From contig DASQFU010000213.1 of NCBI GenBank assembly GCA_035632955.1, forward strand, positions 1 to 21,805: DNA of 21,805 bases. Direction: 5' to 3'. Both the position numbers and the translations under genes were made by a program. A model generated the notes under the pieces. It did not search any database. It was not told where the DNA came from and saw nothing but the letters and a program-made list of their open reading frames with translations. Shown in pieces: positions 15,058 to 21,805 of the stretch (position 1 is the first letter of the stretch; each line of letters begins with the position of its first letter). This stretch comes from DASQFU01 sp035632955 (GTDB lineage Bacteria > Eisenbacteria > RBG-16-71-46).

Positions 15058-15494
15058 CCTGGATAGCGCCCGACGATGTAGTCGGTCAGGTAGCGGATGT
15101 GCACCTCCTGCTCGTCGCTGAGGTGCTTGACCAGGTCACCGATCGAGACGACGCCTGCCAGCCGGGTGCGATCCATGACCGGAAGGTGCCGGATGCGGGC
15201 CTGGGTCATGATCGCCATGCACTCCTCGACCGACTTGTCCGGCTCGACGACTATCAACCGCTCGGTCATCACGTCGCGAACCTGCGTGGACGCCGGCGGC
15301 ATTCCATTCAGCGCGACGCGCCGCAGGAAATCCCGCTCGGTGAAGATGCCGATGATCTCTTCTTCCTCCATCACGACCAGGGACCCGACGTTGTGCTCCA
15401 CCATCTGCTCGAGCGCCTCCTGAACGGTCGCGCCAGGAGCGACGCCAAACACGTCGCCGCCCTTGGCGGCGAGGATGTCGGAGACTCGACTCAT
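15054..15494 (-). CDS. Two-CBS-domain protein
   Basis: A 146-residue protein made almost entirely of a CBS pair (Bateman module). The first repeat spans about residues 4-58 and contains ATVQEALEQMVEHNVGSLVVM and GIFTERDFLRRV. The second spans about 72-128 and contains DKSVEECMAIMTQARIRHLPVM and GVVSIGDLVKHL. Such modules usually bind adenine nucleotides and report energy state; this one has no attached catalytic domain, so its partner is unknown. The ATG at 15494 was preferred over upstream starts because GGGGAGG lies 4 nt before it and the extra upstream residues are Pro/Gly/Arg-rich and not CBS-like. Its stop overlaps the start of the following secreted-protein gene. The 163 bp to pckG hold no other gene. 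Confidence 0.93.
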   Translation of the reverse strand: MSRVSDILAAKGGDVFGVAPGATVQEALEQMVEHNVGSLVVMEEEEIIGIFTERDFLRRVALNGMPPASTQVRDVMTERLIVVEPDKSVEECMAIMTQARIRHLPVMDRTRLAGVVSIGDLVKHLSDEQEVHIRYLTDYIVGRYPG

Positions 15495-15657
15495 GATGCC
15501 TCCCCGTGGCTTCGGAGTCCGTCCGCAGGCGACACGTCCGGGGCCGCAGACGGTTTCACGAGATCCAGGACCGGGCGATTGTGGCACTTCCAGGGGGCGG
15601 CGGATAGCCCCCGAGGCCGGAGTTGAAGAGTGTTCGGGGCGGGCGAACCACGCGCGC

Positions 15658-17457
15658 CTACACCCTCGCCGTCTGCCCCAGCCGCTGCTCGAGCGCGGCC
15701 AGCTCGTCCGACAACCCCTGCGGCAGGCGAGCGCCGAACTTCTCGTAGTGCTTGCGAATCAGCCCCAGCTCCCCGAGCCACGCATTGACGTCGACGCGCA
15801 GCAGCTCAACCATCCCCGACTCGGGCAACGAGAGGCCGGAGAGATCGAGCGCTCCCGGCGCGGGCACGCGCCCGATCGCCGTGTCCACCGCCTTCGTGGT
15901 CCCGGCAACGCGCTCGAACACCCACTTCAGCACGCGGGCGTTCTCGCCGTAGCCCGGCCACAGGAACTTGCCGTCCTGGCCTTTGCGGAACCAGTTGACG
16001 TTGAAGATGTGCGGCAGCTTGGCGGCATCGGCGGAGGCGCCGATCTTCAGCCAATGGGCGAAGTAGTCTCCCATGTGGTAGCCGCAGAACGGCAGCATCG
16101 CGAACGGATCGAAGCGCAGCGCGCCGACCTGCCCCGCGGCCGCCGCCGTCGTTTCGCTGCCCATGATCGAGCCGAGAAACGTCCCGTGCTGCCACGAGAA
16201 CGCCTCGTTGACGAGCGGCACGACGCTCGCGCGCCGGCCGCCGAACAGAATGGCCGAGATCGGCACCCCCCCCGGACTCTCCCAGTCCGGCGAGATCACC
16301 GGGCATTGCCGGGCAGGCGCGGTGAAGCGCGCGTTCGGGTGCGCCGCCTTGCGACGACCGCCGGGATGCCACGAGCGGCGGAGCCAGTCGCTCAGCTCGG
16401 CAGGCGGCGTGTCGGTCATCTCCTCCCACCACACGTCCCCTTCCGGCGTGATCGCGCAGTTGGTGAAGATGGCGTTGGCGGCGGCGGTGCGCATCGCGTT
16501 CGGGTTGCTCTTCATGCTGGTCCCGGGCGCGACGCCGAAGAAGCCCGCCTCGGGATTGATCGCATGCAGGCGCCCGTCGGGACCGAACTTCATCCACGCG
16601 ATGTCGTCGCCCACCGTCTCGACCTTCCACCCGGGCAGCGTCGGCTCCATCATCGCCAGGTTGGTCTTGCCGCAGGCGGACGGGAACGCGGCGGCGACGA
16701 AGATCTTCCTTCCCTCGGGGCTCGAGATGCCGAGGATCAGCATGTGCTCGGCAAGCCAACCCTCGTCGCGCGCCTGCACGGAAGCGATGCGCAGCGCGTG
16801 GCATTTCTTGCCGAGCAATGCATTGCCGCCGTAGCCGGATCCGTACGACCAGATCTCGCGGGTCTCGGGAAAGTGCGTGATGTACTTGGTCGAGGCGTTG
16901 CAGGGCCACGGGGAGTCGGGCGTCTGATCGGTCAGCGGAGCGCCGAGCGTGTGGTGTCCACGCACGAAAGCGCCATCGGCGCCCAGGATTTCCAGAACGC
17001 GCGACCCGACTCGAGCCATGATGTGCATGCTCGCCACCACATAGGGCGAGTCCGTGATCTCGACGCCGATCTTCGCGATCGGCGAGCCGATCGGTCCCAT
17101 GCTGTAGGGGATCACGTACATGGTCCGCCCGCTCATCGAGCCCTGGAACAGGCCGGCCAGCACGCGCCGCATCTCTTCGGGGTCGCGCCAGTTGTTGGTC
17201 GGCCCGGCATCGTCCTGGCGGCGCGAGCAGATGAACGTGAACTCCTCGACACGCGCCACGTCGGCCGCGTCGGAACGCACGTAGATGCTGTTCGGGCGCC
17301 GGGCCTCGTCGAGACGGATGGCCGTGCCGGCCTGCGTCATCAGGCGCAGCATGGTCCGATATTCTTCCGGCGAGCCGTCGCACCAGACGACCTTTTCCGG
17401 GGTGCACAGGTTCGCGGTTTCCTGGACCCACGCCTCGAGTTGTGAGTGTTTGACCAT
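15658..17457 (-). CDS. pckG: Phosphoenolpyruvate carboxykinase (GTP)
   Basis: A 599-residue enzyme of the GTP-dependent PEPCK family, normal in length. Key parts are the substrate region YVIPYSMGPIGSP (114-126), the nucleotide P-loop with the reactive cysteine FPSACGKTN (258-266; Cys262, Lys264), the metal/mobile segment VETVGDDIAWMKFG, NPEAGFFGVAPGT, and GYHMGDYFAHWLKIG towards the C-terminus. It converts oxaloacetate and GTP to phosphoenolpyruvate, the entry step of gluconeogenesis. I chose the ATG at 17457 because GGAG lies just upstream and homology starts shortly after it; the upstream open frame is low in family resemblance. It is divergent from the VOC-transaldolase operon across a 273-bp region rich in inverted repeats. 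Confidence 0.96.
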   Translation of the reverse strand: MVKHSQLEAWVQETANLCTPEKVVWCDGSPEEYRTMLRLMTQAGTAIRLDEARRPNSIYVRSDAADVARVEEFTFICSRRQDDAGPTNNWRDPEEMRRVLAGLFQGSMSGRTMYVIPYSMGPIGSPIAKIGVEITDSPYVVASMHIMARVGSRVLEILGADGAFVRGHHTLGAPLTDQTPDSPWPCNASTKYITHFPETREIWSYGSGYGGNALLGKKCHALRIASVQARDEGWLAEHMLILGISSPEGRKIFVAAAFPSACGKTNLAMMEPTLPGWKVETVGDDIAWMKFGPDGRLHAINPEAGFFGVAPGTSMKSNPNAMRTAAANAIFTNCAITPEGDVWWEEMTDTPPAELSDWLRRSWHPGGRRKAAHPNARFTAPARQCPVISPDWESPGGVPISAILFGGRRASVVPLVNEAFSWQHGTFLGSIMGSETTAAAAGQVGALRFDPFAMLPFCGYHMGDYFAHWLKIGASADAAKLPHIFNVNWFRKGQDGKFLWPGYGENARVLKWVFERVAGTTKAVDTAIGRVPAPGALDLSGLSLPESGMVELLRVDVNAWLGELGLIRKHYEKFGARLPQGLSDELAALEQRLGQTARV

Positions 17458-17482
17458 GGGCTCCGTCTCGATTGCGAAATGC

Positions 17483-17497
17483 CACTCGGCCCGAGTG
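17483..17497. promoter_or_regulatory. Perfect inverted repeat upstream of pckG (operator candidate)
   Basis: CACTCGG-C-CCGAGTG is a perfect 7-bp dyad around one central base, 26 bp upstream of the pckG start. The one-base centre makes an RNA hairpin unlikely and fits a dimeric repressor or activator site better. No regulator gene is nearby to pair it with. Confidence 0.35.
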
Positions 17498-17556
17498 TGC
17501 GTTTCGGGCGGCCGCAGATTAGCCGCCGCGCCGTCCGCGACGCAAACCAGGCCGCG

Positions 17557-17569
17557 GTCCGAATCGGAC
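17557..17569. promoter_or_regulatory. Inverted repeat in the pckG/VOC divergent region
   Basis: GTCCGA-A-TCGGAC is a perfect 6-bp dyad with one central base. It lies midway in the non-coding divergent region and is unrelated in sequence to the dyad at 17483. Short GC-rich dyads arise by chance fairly often in such DNA, so this is only a candidate. Confidence 0.2.
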
Positions 17570-17597
17570 GACTGAATCCTGTGCGTCGGAGGCTCCC

Positions 17598-17611
17598 GCG
17601 AGCGCGCTCGC
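17598..17611. promoter_or_regulatory. Perfect 14-bp palindrome in the pckG/VOC divergent region
   Basis: GCGAGCGCGCTCGC is fully self-complementary over 14 bp and ends 4 bp before the FNR-like dyad at 17616. In GC-rich DNA with frequent GCG runs this can arise by chance, but its closeness to a second dyad is notable. Confidence 0.25.
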
Positions 17612-17615
17612 AGAC

Positions 17616-17631
17616 TTTGACAGAGATCAAA
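17616..17631. promoter_or_regulatory. FNR/CRP-family-like box
   Basis: TTTGACAGAGATCAAA is a dyad with TTTGA and TCAAA arms. Its core TTGAC-N4-ATCAA matches the FNR/ANR consensus TTGAT-N4-ATCAA at 9 of 10 half-site positions, and it is strikingly AT-rich for this DNA. It lies 99 bp before the VOC gene start and 158 bp before the pckG start, so it could act on either promoter. The embedded TTGACA has no convincing -10 partner. No FNR/CRP-type regulator gene lies in the window. Confidence 0.45.
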
Positions 17632-17730
17632 CGATCGCGGCCCGAGAAGCCTTGCCTTGGCGCGCGCCACGGCGCATCTTTGAATGGCTCACGTTTGCCC
17701 GACGACCGTCCAGGTTGCGGAGGTGGCCAC

Positions 17731-18339
17731 ATGGCAGCTCGGAAGCTCCGCCGTACCGCCCGGAAGAAACCCGCGGCCCGCAAAGTCACGCGCAAGGCGT
17801 CGCAGGCCCGTGCGCGCGCCGCCGCGCCGCGGCGAGCCGCGCGTCCAAGGACCTCAGCGCGCCCGGCCGCACGTCCCAAGGCAAAGCCGCGGGTCGCGGC
17901 CACGCAGCGGAGTCCTCAACGATCCGCTGGGGCACCTTCCGCCAAAACGGCGGTCGCGAACGCGATCGGGCTCGTCGTGCAGCACATGGACTACACGAGC
18001 CACGCGCTGGACGAGATCAAGCGCTTCTATACCGAGCACCTCGGCTTCGCCCAGTTCGAGCACGATTCCGAGGCGAACTACCTCAGCGTCAAGACCGGGC
18101 CGAGCTCGAGCCTAGGCTTCATGCCGCCGATGCCAGGCCCACCTGAGCAATGGCGTCCGCCGCGCGAGCCCGGCATCTACCTCATCGTTCAGGACGTAGA
18201 CCGCGTGTACCGCGATCTCCGCGCCAAGGGTCTCCAGTTCGAGCAGGAGCCCACCGACATGTTCTACGGCCACCGGGTGGCGTCGCTGCGCGACCCCGAA
18301 GGCCGCGCCGTGTTTCTCGCGCAGATCGTCAGGCGCTGA
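17731..18339 (+). CDS. VOC/glyoxalase-fold protein with histone H1-like basic N-terminal tail
   Basis: A 202-residue protein in two parts. Residues 1-73 are a low-complexity tail of Ala, Arg, Lys and Pro with about 25 basic and no acidic residues, resembling histone H1-like or AlgP-like nucleic-acid-binding tails. Residues 78-202 look like a vicinal oxygen chelate domain: IGLVVQHMDYTSHALDEIKRFYTEHLGF opens it, and YLIVQDVDRVYRDLRAKG with SLRDPEGRAVFLAQI closes it. VOC proteins include glyoxalase I, dioxygenases and antibiotic-binding proteins; the substrate cannot be told here. The ATG at 17731 has GGAGG 7 nt upstream. Transaldolase follows after 23 bp in a likely operon. Confidence 0.85.
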   Translation: MAARKLRRTARKKPAARKVTRKASQARARAAAPRRAARPRTSARPAARPKAKPRVAATQRSPQRSAGAPSAKTAVANAIGLVVQHMDYTSHALDEIKRFYTEHLGFAQFEHDSEANYLSVKTGPSSSLGFMPPMPGPPEQWRPPREPGIYLIVQDVDRVYRDLRAKGLQFEQEPTDMFYGHRVASLRDPEGRAVFLAQIVRR

Positions 18340-18362
18340 GGACCCACCGAGGAGCTCCGACC

Positions 18363-19511
18363 ATGGCCAGCCGTGCCGAACAACTCTTCGCGCTTGGACA
18401 GAGCGTATGGCTCGATTTCATTCGTCGCGGCCACCTGCTCTCGGGCGAGTTCGACCGCCTGGTCGCCGAGCGCGGTATCGTCGGCGTCACGTCCAATCCG
18501 ACGATCTTCCAGCTCGCGATCGCGGATAGCGACGACTACGACGCCGCGATCCAAGCCGGAGCCGCGCGCGGTCTCAAGGACGGCGAATTGTTCGAAGCGC
18601 TCGCCGTCGAAGACATCCAGATGGCATGCGACCGCTTGCGGCCGGTCTATGACGCGACGCGCGGCATCGATGGGCGGGTGAGCATCGAAGTCAGCCCACG
18701 GCTCGCCGCCGACACGGACGGCAGCGTCGAAGAAGCTCGACGGTTGCACCGGTCGGTCGCCCGCGACAACCTTTACGTCAAAGTGCCGGCCACCGAGGCG
18801 GGGATCCCGGCGATCCGCACGCTGATCGCCGATGGGATCTCCATCAACGTGACGCTGATCTTCTCCCTCGCGCGTTACGAGCAGGTGATTGACGCCTACC
18901 TGCGCGGCCTCGAGCAGCGCGCGGAGCGCGGCCTGCCGCTCGCGCCGATGTTCTCGGTCGCCTCGTTCTTCGTCTCGCGCGTGGACTCCAAGGTGGATCA
19001 GGCGATCGAGCGCCGCCTCGCCGAGCGATTGTCGGCGGCAGATCACGACGAGCTGAAGTCGTTCACGGGCCACGCGGCGATCGCGAACGCGCGTCTCGCC
19101 TATCGGAAGTTCAAACAGGTGTTCGGCTCCGCGCGGTTCGCCGCCCTGCAGGCCCGCGGCGCCAACCTTCAGCGGCCGCTGTGGGCATCGACCAGCACCA
19201 AGAACAAGGCGTACCGCGACGTGCGCTACGTGGAAGAGTTGATCGGCCCGAACACCGTAAACACGATGCCGCCCCAGACGCTCGAAGCGTTCAACGACCA
19301 TGGCGTCGTCGAGGTGCGCATCGAGCGCGATCTCGACCGCGCGCGCACGTTGTTCGAACGGCTGCCGGCACTCGGCATCCCGGTCGACGCGCTGATCGCC
19401 GAGCTCGAGTTGGAAGGCGTGGCTGCGTTCACGAAGTCCTACGATGCGTTGCTGGCATCGCTCGAAACCAAGCGACGCGATCTGGTCGCGAGCGGCGGAT
19501 CGTCGCGGTGA
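18363..19511 (+). CDS. tal: Transaldolase (long, TalB-like actinobacterial/cyanobacterial type)
   Basis: A 382-residue enzyme. The N-terminal GQSVWLDFIRR (12-22), TSNPTIFQ (43-50) and the Schiff-base lysine K140 in NLYVKVPAT mark it as transaldolase; GISINVTLIFSLARYEQV (158-175), SVASFFVSRVD, PLWASTSTKN and PNTVNTMPPQTL confirm it. It moves a dihydroxyacetone unit between sugar phosphates in the non-oxidative pentose phosphate pathway, complementing the transketolase encoded at 11985. The length suits the roughly 370-residue subfamily rather than the short 220-residue type. The ATG at 18363 lies 8 nt after a GAGGAG, and the preceding VOC gene ends 23 bp upstream. The C-terminal tail is charged, without a glucose-6-phosphate isomerase fusion. 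Confidence 0.95.
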   Translation: MASRAEQLFALGQSVWLDFIRRGHLLSGEFDRLVAERGIVGVTSNPTIFQLAIADSDDYDAAIQAGAARGLKDGELFEALAVEDIQMACDRLRPVYDATRGIDGRVSIEVSPRLAADTDGSVEEARRLHRSVARDNLYVKVPATEAGIPAIRTLIADGISINVTLIFSLARYEQVIDAYLRGLEQRAERGLPLAPMFSVASFFVSRVDSKVDQAIERRLAERLSAADHDELKSFTGHAAIANARLAYRKFKQVFGSARFAALQARGANLQRPLWASTSTKNKAYRDVRYVEELIGPNTVNTMPPQTLEAFNDHGVVEVRIERDLDRARTLFERLPALGIPVDALIAELELEGVAAFTKSYDALLASLETKRRDLVASGGSSR

Positions 19512-19576
19512 GCGAAGCGGCGATCCGACCATCCCGAGCCATGCACCCCGACGCCGAACGACCCTGGAGAACGCTC

Positions 19577-20767
19577 ATGCCGGCACGCTGCGCGCGGCTC
19601 GTCATCTTGCTGCTGCTGTCCGCCGCCGCTCCGGCCGGGGCCAATCCCGGCCAGGAGATCCTCGATCGCGTGGTTCGGACCTACCAGAACCTGTCGAGCT
19701 GCGACTTCGCCGGGCGGATTGCGGTCGCGGTCAGGACCGGCGGCGACAAGACCGAGAACGAATTGCGATTCCTGGTGGCCGCAGACAGCACCGGCCGGAT
19801 TCGCGAGGAGCTGCGGGAACCGAGCCACGGAGTGCTCGGGGTCGCCGACGGCACGCATCACTGGCAATACCGCTCTCAGACCAATGAGTACGTGAAGGGA
19901 CCGCCTCCCCTGCGGCGCACCGACGCCGGCGCACCCAAGGTGTCCGGTATCCCTGGGGGACTCTCGGCCAACATGCTCCATCAGTTCCGCGGCTTGAGCG
20001 CCGGCGCCTCGGAAGTGAAATACGTGCGCGACGAAGCGGTCGACGTGGCGGGCGTCTCGCGAAAATGCTTCGTGCTCGACGTCACGTCCAAGAGCGCGAG
20101 CCCGGGCGGCGTTCAGATGGAACCGAAGCGCCTGTGGATCGATTCGCAGCAGTTGATCGTGCTCCGCCAGCAGATCGAGGTGCGCGGCGACTCGGCGGCA
20201 GGTCGACCCGCATGGCGCCGGACGGAAACGATCACGTTCGACCGGGCGACGGTCGATCGCGCGCTCGACGACTCCCTGTTCGTGTTCCGGGCGCCGGCCG
20301 GCGCCACCGAGGTCGCGAGCTTCTCGCAGGGCCCGCAGCCAGGTGATCTCAGCGGCAAGGTGGCGGCGGACTTCACGCTAAAGGGGCTGGACGGCAAAAC
20401 GACCACGCTCTCCAAGCTCCGCGGCAAGGTCGTGCTGCTCGACTTCTGGGCGACCTGGTGCGGCCCGTGCCGGATCGAGATGCCGCGACTCCAGACGCTC
20501 CATCGCGAGTTCAAGACCAAAGGCCTGGTCGTCCTGGGGATCAATCAGCGTGAGACGCCGAAGCGCGCCCAGGATTTCATGAAGAAGTACGGCTACACGT
20601 TCCCCACTCTGCTCGACACGCAGTCCGCGGTCGCGGAGAAGTATCAGGTGCAGGGCATCCCGACCCTCGTGGTCGTGGACCCGAAGGGCACGATCGCGGC
20701 GCACTTCATCGGCGTGCGCGAGGAAGCGGTGTTGCGCGAGGCGCTGAAGAAGGCCGGCCTCAAGTAG
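19577..20767 (+). CDS. Secreted LolA-like/DUF2092 domain fused to TlpA-like thioredoxin domain
   Basis: A 396-residue exported protein. The signal peptide is MPARCARLVILLLLSAAAPAGA. Residues about 25-240 resemble a DUF2092/LolA-like beta-barrel half (ILDRVVRTYQNLSS, LWIDSQQLIVLRQQIEV, FVFRAPAGATEV). Residues about 260-396 are a TlpA/AhpC-type thioredoxin fold with the redox pair WCGPC (294-298), preceded by KVVLLDFWATW, and the cis-proline in GIPT (361-364). It is expected to act as a thiol-disulfide reductant outside the cytoplasm; the target is unknown, though cytochrome c maturation is a common role of TlpA-like proteins. The ATG at 19577 has GGAGA 6 nt before it; an earlier ATG at 19541 has no Shine-Dalgarno and breaks up the signal peptide. 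It follows tal after 65 bp. Confidence 0.88.
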   Translation: MPARCARLVILLLLSAAAPAGANPGQEILDRVVRTYQNLSSCDFAGRIAVAVRTGGDKTENELRFLVAADSTGRIREELREPSHGVLGVADGTHHWQYRSQTNEYVKGPPPLRRTDAGAPKVSGIPGGLSANMLHQFRGLSAGASEVKYVRDEAVDVAGVSRKCFVLDVTSKSASPGGVQMEPKRLWIDSQQLIVLRQQIEVRGDSAAGRPAWRRTETITFDRATVDRALDDSLFVFRAPAGATEVASFSQGPQPGDLSGKVAADFTLKGLDGKTTTLSKLRGKVVLLDFWATWCGPCRIEMPRLQTLHREFKTKGLVVLGINQRETPKRAQDFMKKYGYTFPTLLDTQSAVAEKYQVQGIPTLVVVDPKGTIAAHFIGVREEAVLREALKKAGLK

Positions 20768-20796
20768 AGCAACGCCGCACCGCCCACGCTTCCGAT

Positions 20797-20819
20797 CGCG
20801 GCGCGAGGCGCCGGCCGCG
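20797..20819. terminator. Possible hairpin between convergent genes
   Basis: CGCGGC (20797-20802) pairs with GCCGCG (20814-20819), and inside it GCG pairs with CGC, giving a GC-rich hairpin in the 58-bp gap between the two convergent genes. It has no T-run on either side, so it would be a weak or factor-dependent terminator at best. Confidence 0.25.
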
Positions 20820-20825
20820 CGCGGG

Positions 20826-21779
20826 TCACGCCTCGGTTCGGAACCACTCCACCGCCTGGGCGAGATCCACGTTGCCGCCCGAGACCACGACGCCGACCCG
20901 CTGGCCCGCCACGTCGGCCGGGTTTTCCATCACGCCCGCGAGACCGAGCACGCCGGTCGGCTCGACGACCAGCTTCACGCGCTCCCATACCAAGCGCATC
21001 GCCCGGATCAGGGCGGCGTCGGGTACCGAGCGCATCTCGCTCACGTAGCGGCGCATCAGCGCGAACGTGAGCTGGCCGAGCGACGGCGTGCGCGCGCCAT
21101 CGGCGATCGTGCTTGGGCTCGCGACCCGCTCGAGCCGGCCGCTGCGAAACGAGCGCACGCCATCGTCGCCTCCGTCCGGCTCGATCCCGACCACGCGACA
21201 CGGTGGACAGAGCCAGCGCGCCGCCAGCGCCGAGCCCGCGATCAGGCCGCCCCCTCCGACCGGCACGAACAGGAGGTCCAGCGGCCCCACGTCCTCGAAC
21301 AGCTCGACCGCGGCGGTGCCCTGCCCCGCCACGATGTCCGGGTGATCGAAGGGCGGGATCAGCGCGAGCCCGCGCTCGGTCGCGAGCCGCGCGGCGAGCG
21401 TGTCGCGCTCCTCGCCCACCGTGTCGTGGAACACGATCTCCGCGCCGTACCCGCGCGTGGCCTCGAGCTTGGCTGCCGGCGCGAAGCTCGGCATGACGAT
21501 CGTCGCGGGCGCGCCGAGCAGGCGCGCCACCAGCGCCACCGCCTGGGCGTGATTGCCCGACGAATACGCGATCACGCCGCGGCGGAGCTGATCGGCGTCG
21601 AGACGCGAGATGACGTTGTAGGCGCCGCGGAACTTGAAGGCGCCCATCCGTTGCAGGTTCTCGCACTTGAGGAACACGTGCGCGCCCGTGCGCTCGTCGA
21701 GCGTCCGCGAGGTGACGACCGGGGTCCGGTGAGCCACTCCGGCGACGCGCGCACGCGCGTCGACCAGCCGCTCGAGCAT
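20826..21779 (-). CDS. Threonine dehydratase / serine racemase family PLP enzyme
   Basis: A 317-residue fold-type II PLP enzyme without an ACT regulatory domain. The PLP lysine is K49 in GAFKFRGAYN; SSGNHAQA (73-80) contacts substrate; GGGGLIAG (175-182) binds the PLP phosphate; SGGNVD lies at the C-terminus. Glu200, Gly204 and Asp206 occupy the places of the divalent-metal ligands of eukaryotic-type serine racemase (E-x3-A/G-x-D). The family covers catabolic threonine/serine dehydratases, serine racemases and threo-3-hydroxyaspartate ammonia-lyases, and sequence reading alone does not separate them. The ATG at 21779 has a GAGG only 2 nt upstream. The frame is open to the window edge (upstream residues STAPSHEA), so the true start may lie outside. 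Confidence 0.88.
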   Translation of the reverse strand: MLERLVDARARVAGVAHRTPVVTSRTLDERTGAHVFLKCENLQRMGAFKFRGAYNVISRLDADQLRRGVIAYSSGNHAQAVALVARLLGAPATIVMPSFAPAAKLEATRGYGAEIVFHDTVGEERDTLAARLATERGLALIPPFDHPDIVAGQGTAAVELFEDVGPLDLLFVPVGGGGLIAGSALAARWLCPPCRVVGIEPDGGDDGVRSFRSGRLERVASPSTIADGARTPSLGQLTFALMRRYVSEMRSVPDAALIRAMRLVWERVKLVVEPTGVLGLAGVMENPADVAGQRVGVVVSGGNVDLAQAVEWFRTEA

Positions 21780-21805
21780 CGCCTCGTGCGAGGGCGCGGT
21801 TGACT

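Noticed and set aside
15495..15587. N-terminal extension of the CBS protein by 31 residues
   Set aside because: The extra residues are Pro/Gly/Arg-rich and not CBS-like, while GGGGAGG precedes the internal ATG at 15494.
15463..17445. Plus-strand open frame of about 660 codons opposite pckG
   Set aside because: Antisense shadow of PEP carboxykinase; Arg/His/Ala-rich with no motif.
17617..17645. TTGACA at 17617 as a plus-strand -35 box
   Set aside because: No acceptable -10 element follows at 16-18 nt; the hexamer is better explained as half of the FNR-like dyad.
17458..17670. N-terminal extension of PEP carboxykinase by about 70 residues
   Set aside because: The extra residues lack family resemblance, and the region carries several inverted repeats as expected for a promoter.
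1..21805. CRISPR arrays, tRNA/rRNA genes, insertion sequences or prophage
   Set aside because: No regularly spaced repeats, tRNA-like cloverleaf, transposase or phage gene was found on reading either strand.

Overview
The window is a very GC-rich bacterial chromosome segment with densely packed genes, short intergenic gaps and several 4-8 nt stop/start overlaps. I see no transposase, integrase, CRISPR array, rRNA or tRNA. An alternative complex III, a GTP-type PEP carboxykinase and a CysO-type cysteine operon together suggest an uncultured, respiring, deep-branching lineage such as Candidatus Eisenbacteria, Gemmatimonadota or Acidobacteriota. That placement is inference from gene content and is not proven.

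Layout. (1) Positions 1-5902, minus strand: the alternative complex III operon in the order actA-actB-actC-actD-actE, with actE cut by the left edge. It encodes a membrane quinol oxidising complex with a pentahaem cytochrome, an iron-sulfur/molybdopterin-fold subunit and NrfD-type membrane subunits. A near-consensus promoter lies just upstream of actA. (2) Positions 6027-11735, minus strand: a probable six-gene transcription unit ending in a strong hairpin terminator. It holds cysM-type cysteine synthase, a JAMM metalloprotease, a CysO::MoeB/MoeZ::rhodanese fusion, an M48 lipoprotein protease, a doubtful small ORF and an orphan membrane sensor-like domain. (3) Positions 11816-14003, plus strand: the remnant of an internally deleted glucokinase gene followed by transketolase. 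(4) Positions 14029-17457, minus strand: a secreted protein of unknown function, a two-CBS-domain protein and GTP-dependent PEP carboxykinase. (5) Positions 17731-20767, plus strand: a VOC/glyoxalase-fold protein with a histone-like basic tail, transaldolase and a secreted thioredoxin-fold protein. (6) Positions 20826-21805, minus strand: a threonine dehydratase/serine racemase-family PLP enzyme.

The most striking system is the cysteine/sulfur-carrier cassette at 8750-11735. In Mycobacterium tuberculosis the corresponding parts are separate proteins: CysM, the JAMM peptidase Mec+, the ubiquitin-like sulfur carrier CysO, and the E1-like/rhodanese MoeZ. Here the carrier is fused in front of its own activating enzyme. 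Its diglycine is therefore internal, at residues 92-93, and a JAMM protease is encoded immediately upstream with translational coupling. This suggests a pro-ubiquitin-like precursor that must be cut after Gly-Gly before it can carry sulfur.

The central-carbon genes (transketolase, transaldolase, PEPCK and the decayed glucokinase) fit gluconeogenesis and the non-oxidative pentose phosphate pathway, with weakened glucose phosphorylation at this locus. The 273-bp divergent region between PEPCK and the VOC-transaldolase operon is rich in inverted repeats, including one that resembles an FNR/CRP-family box.
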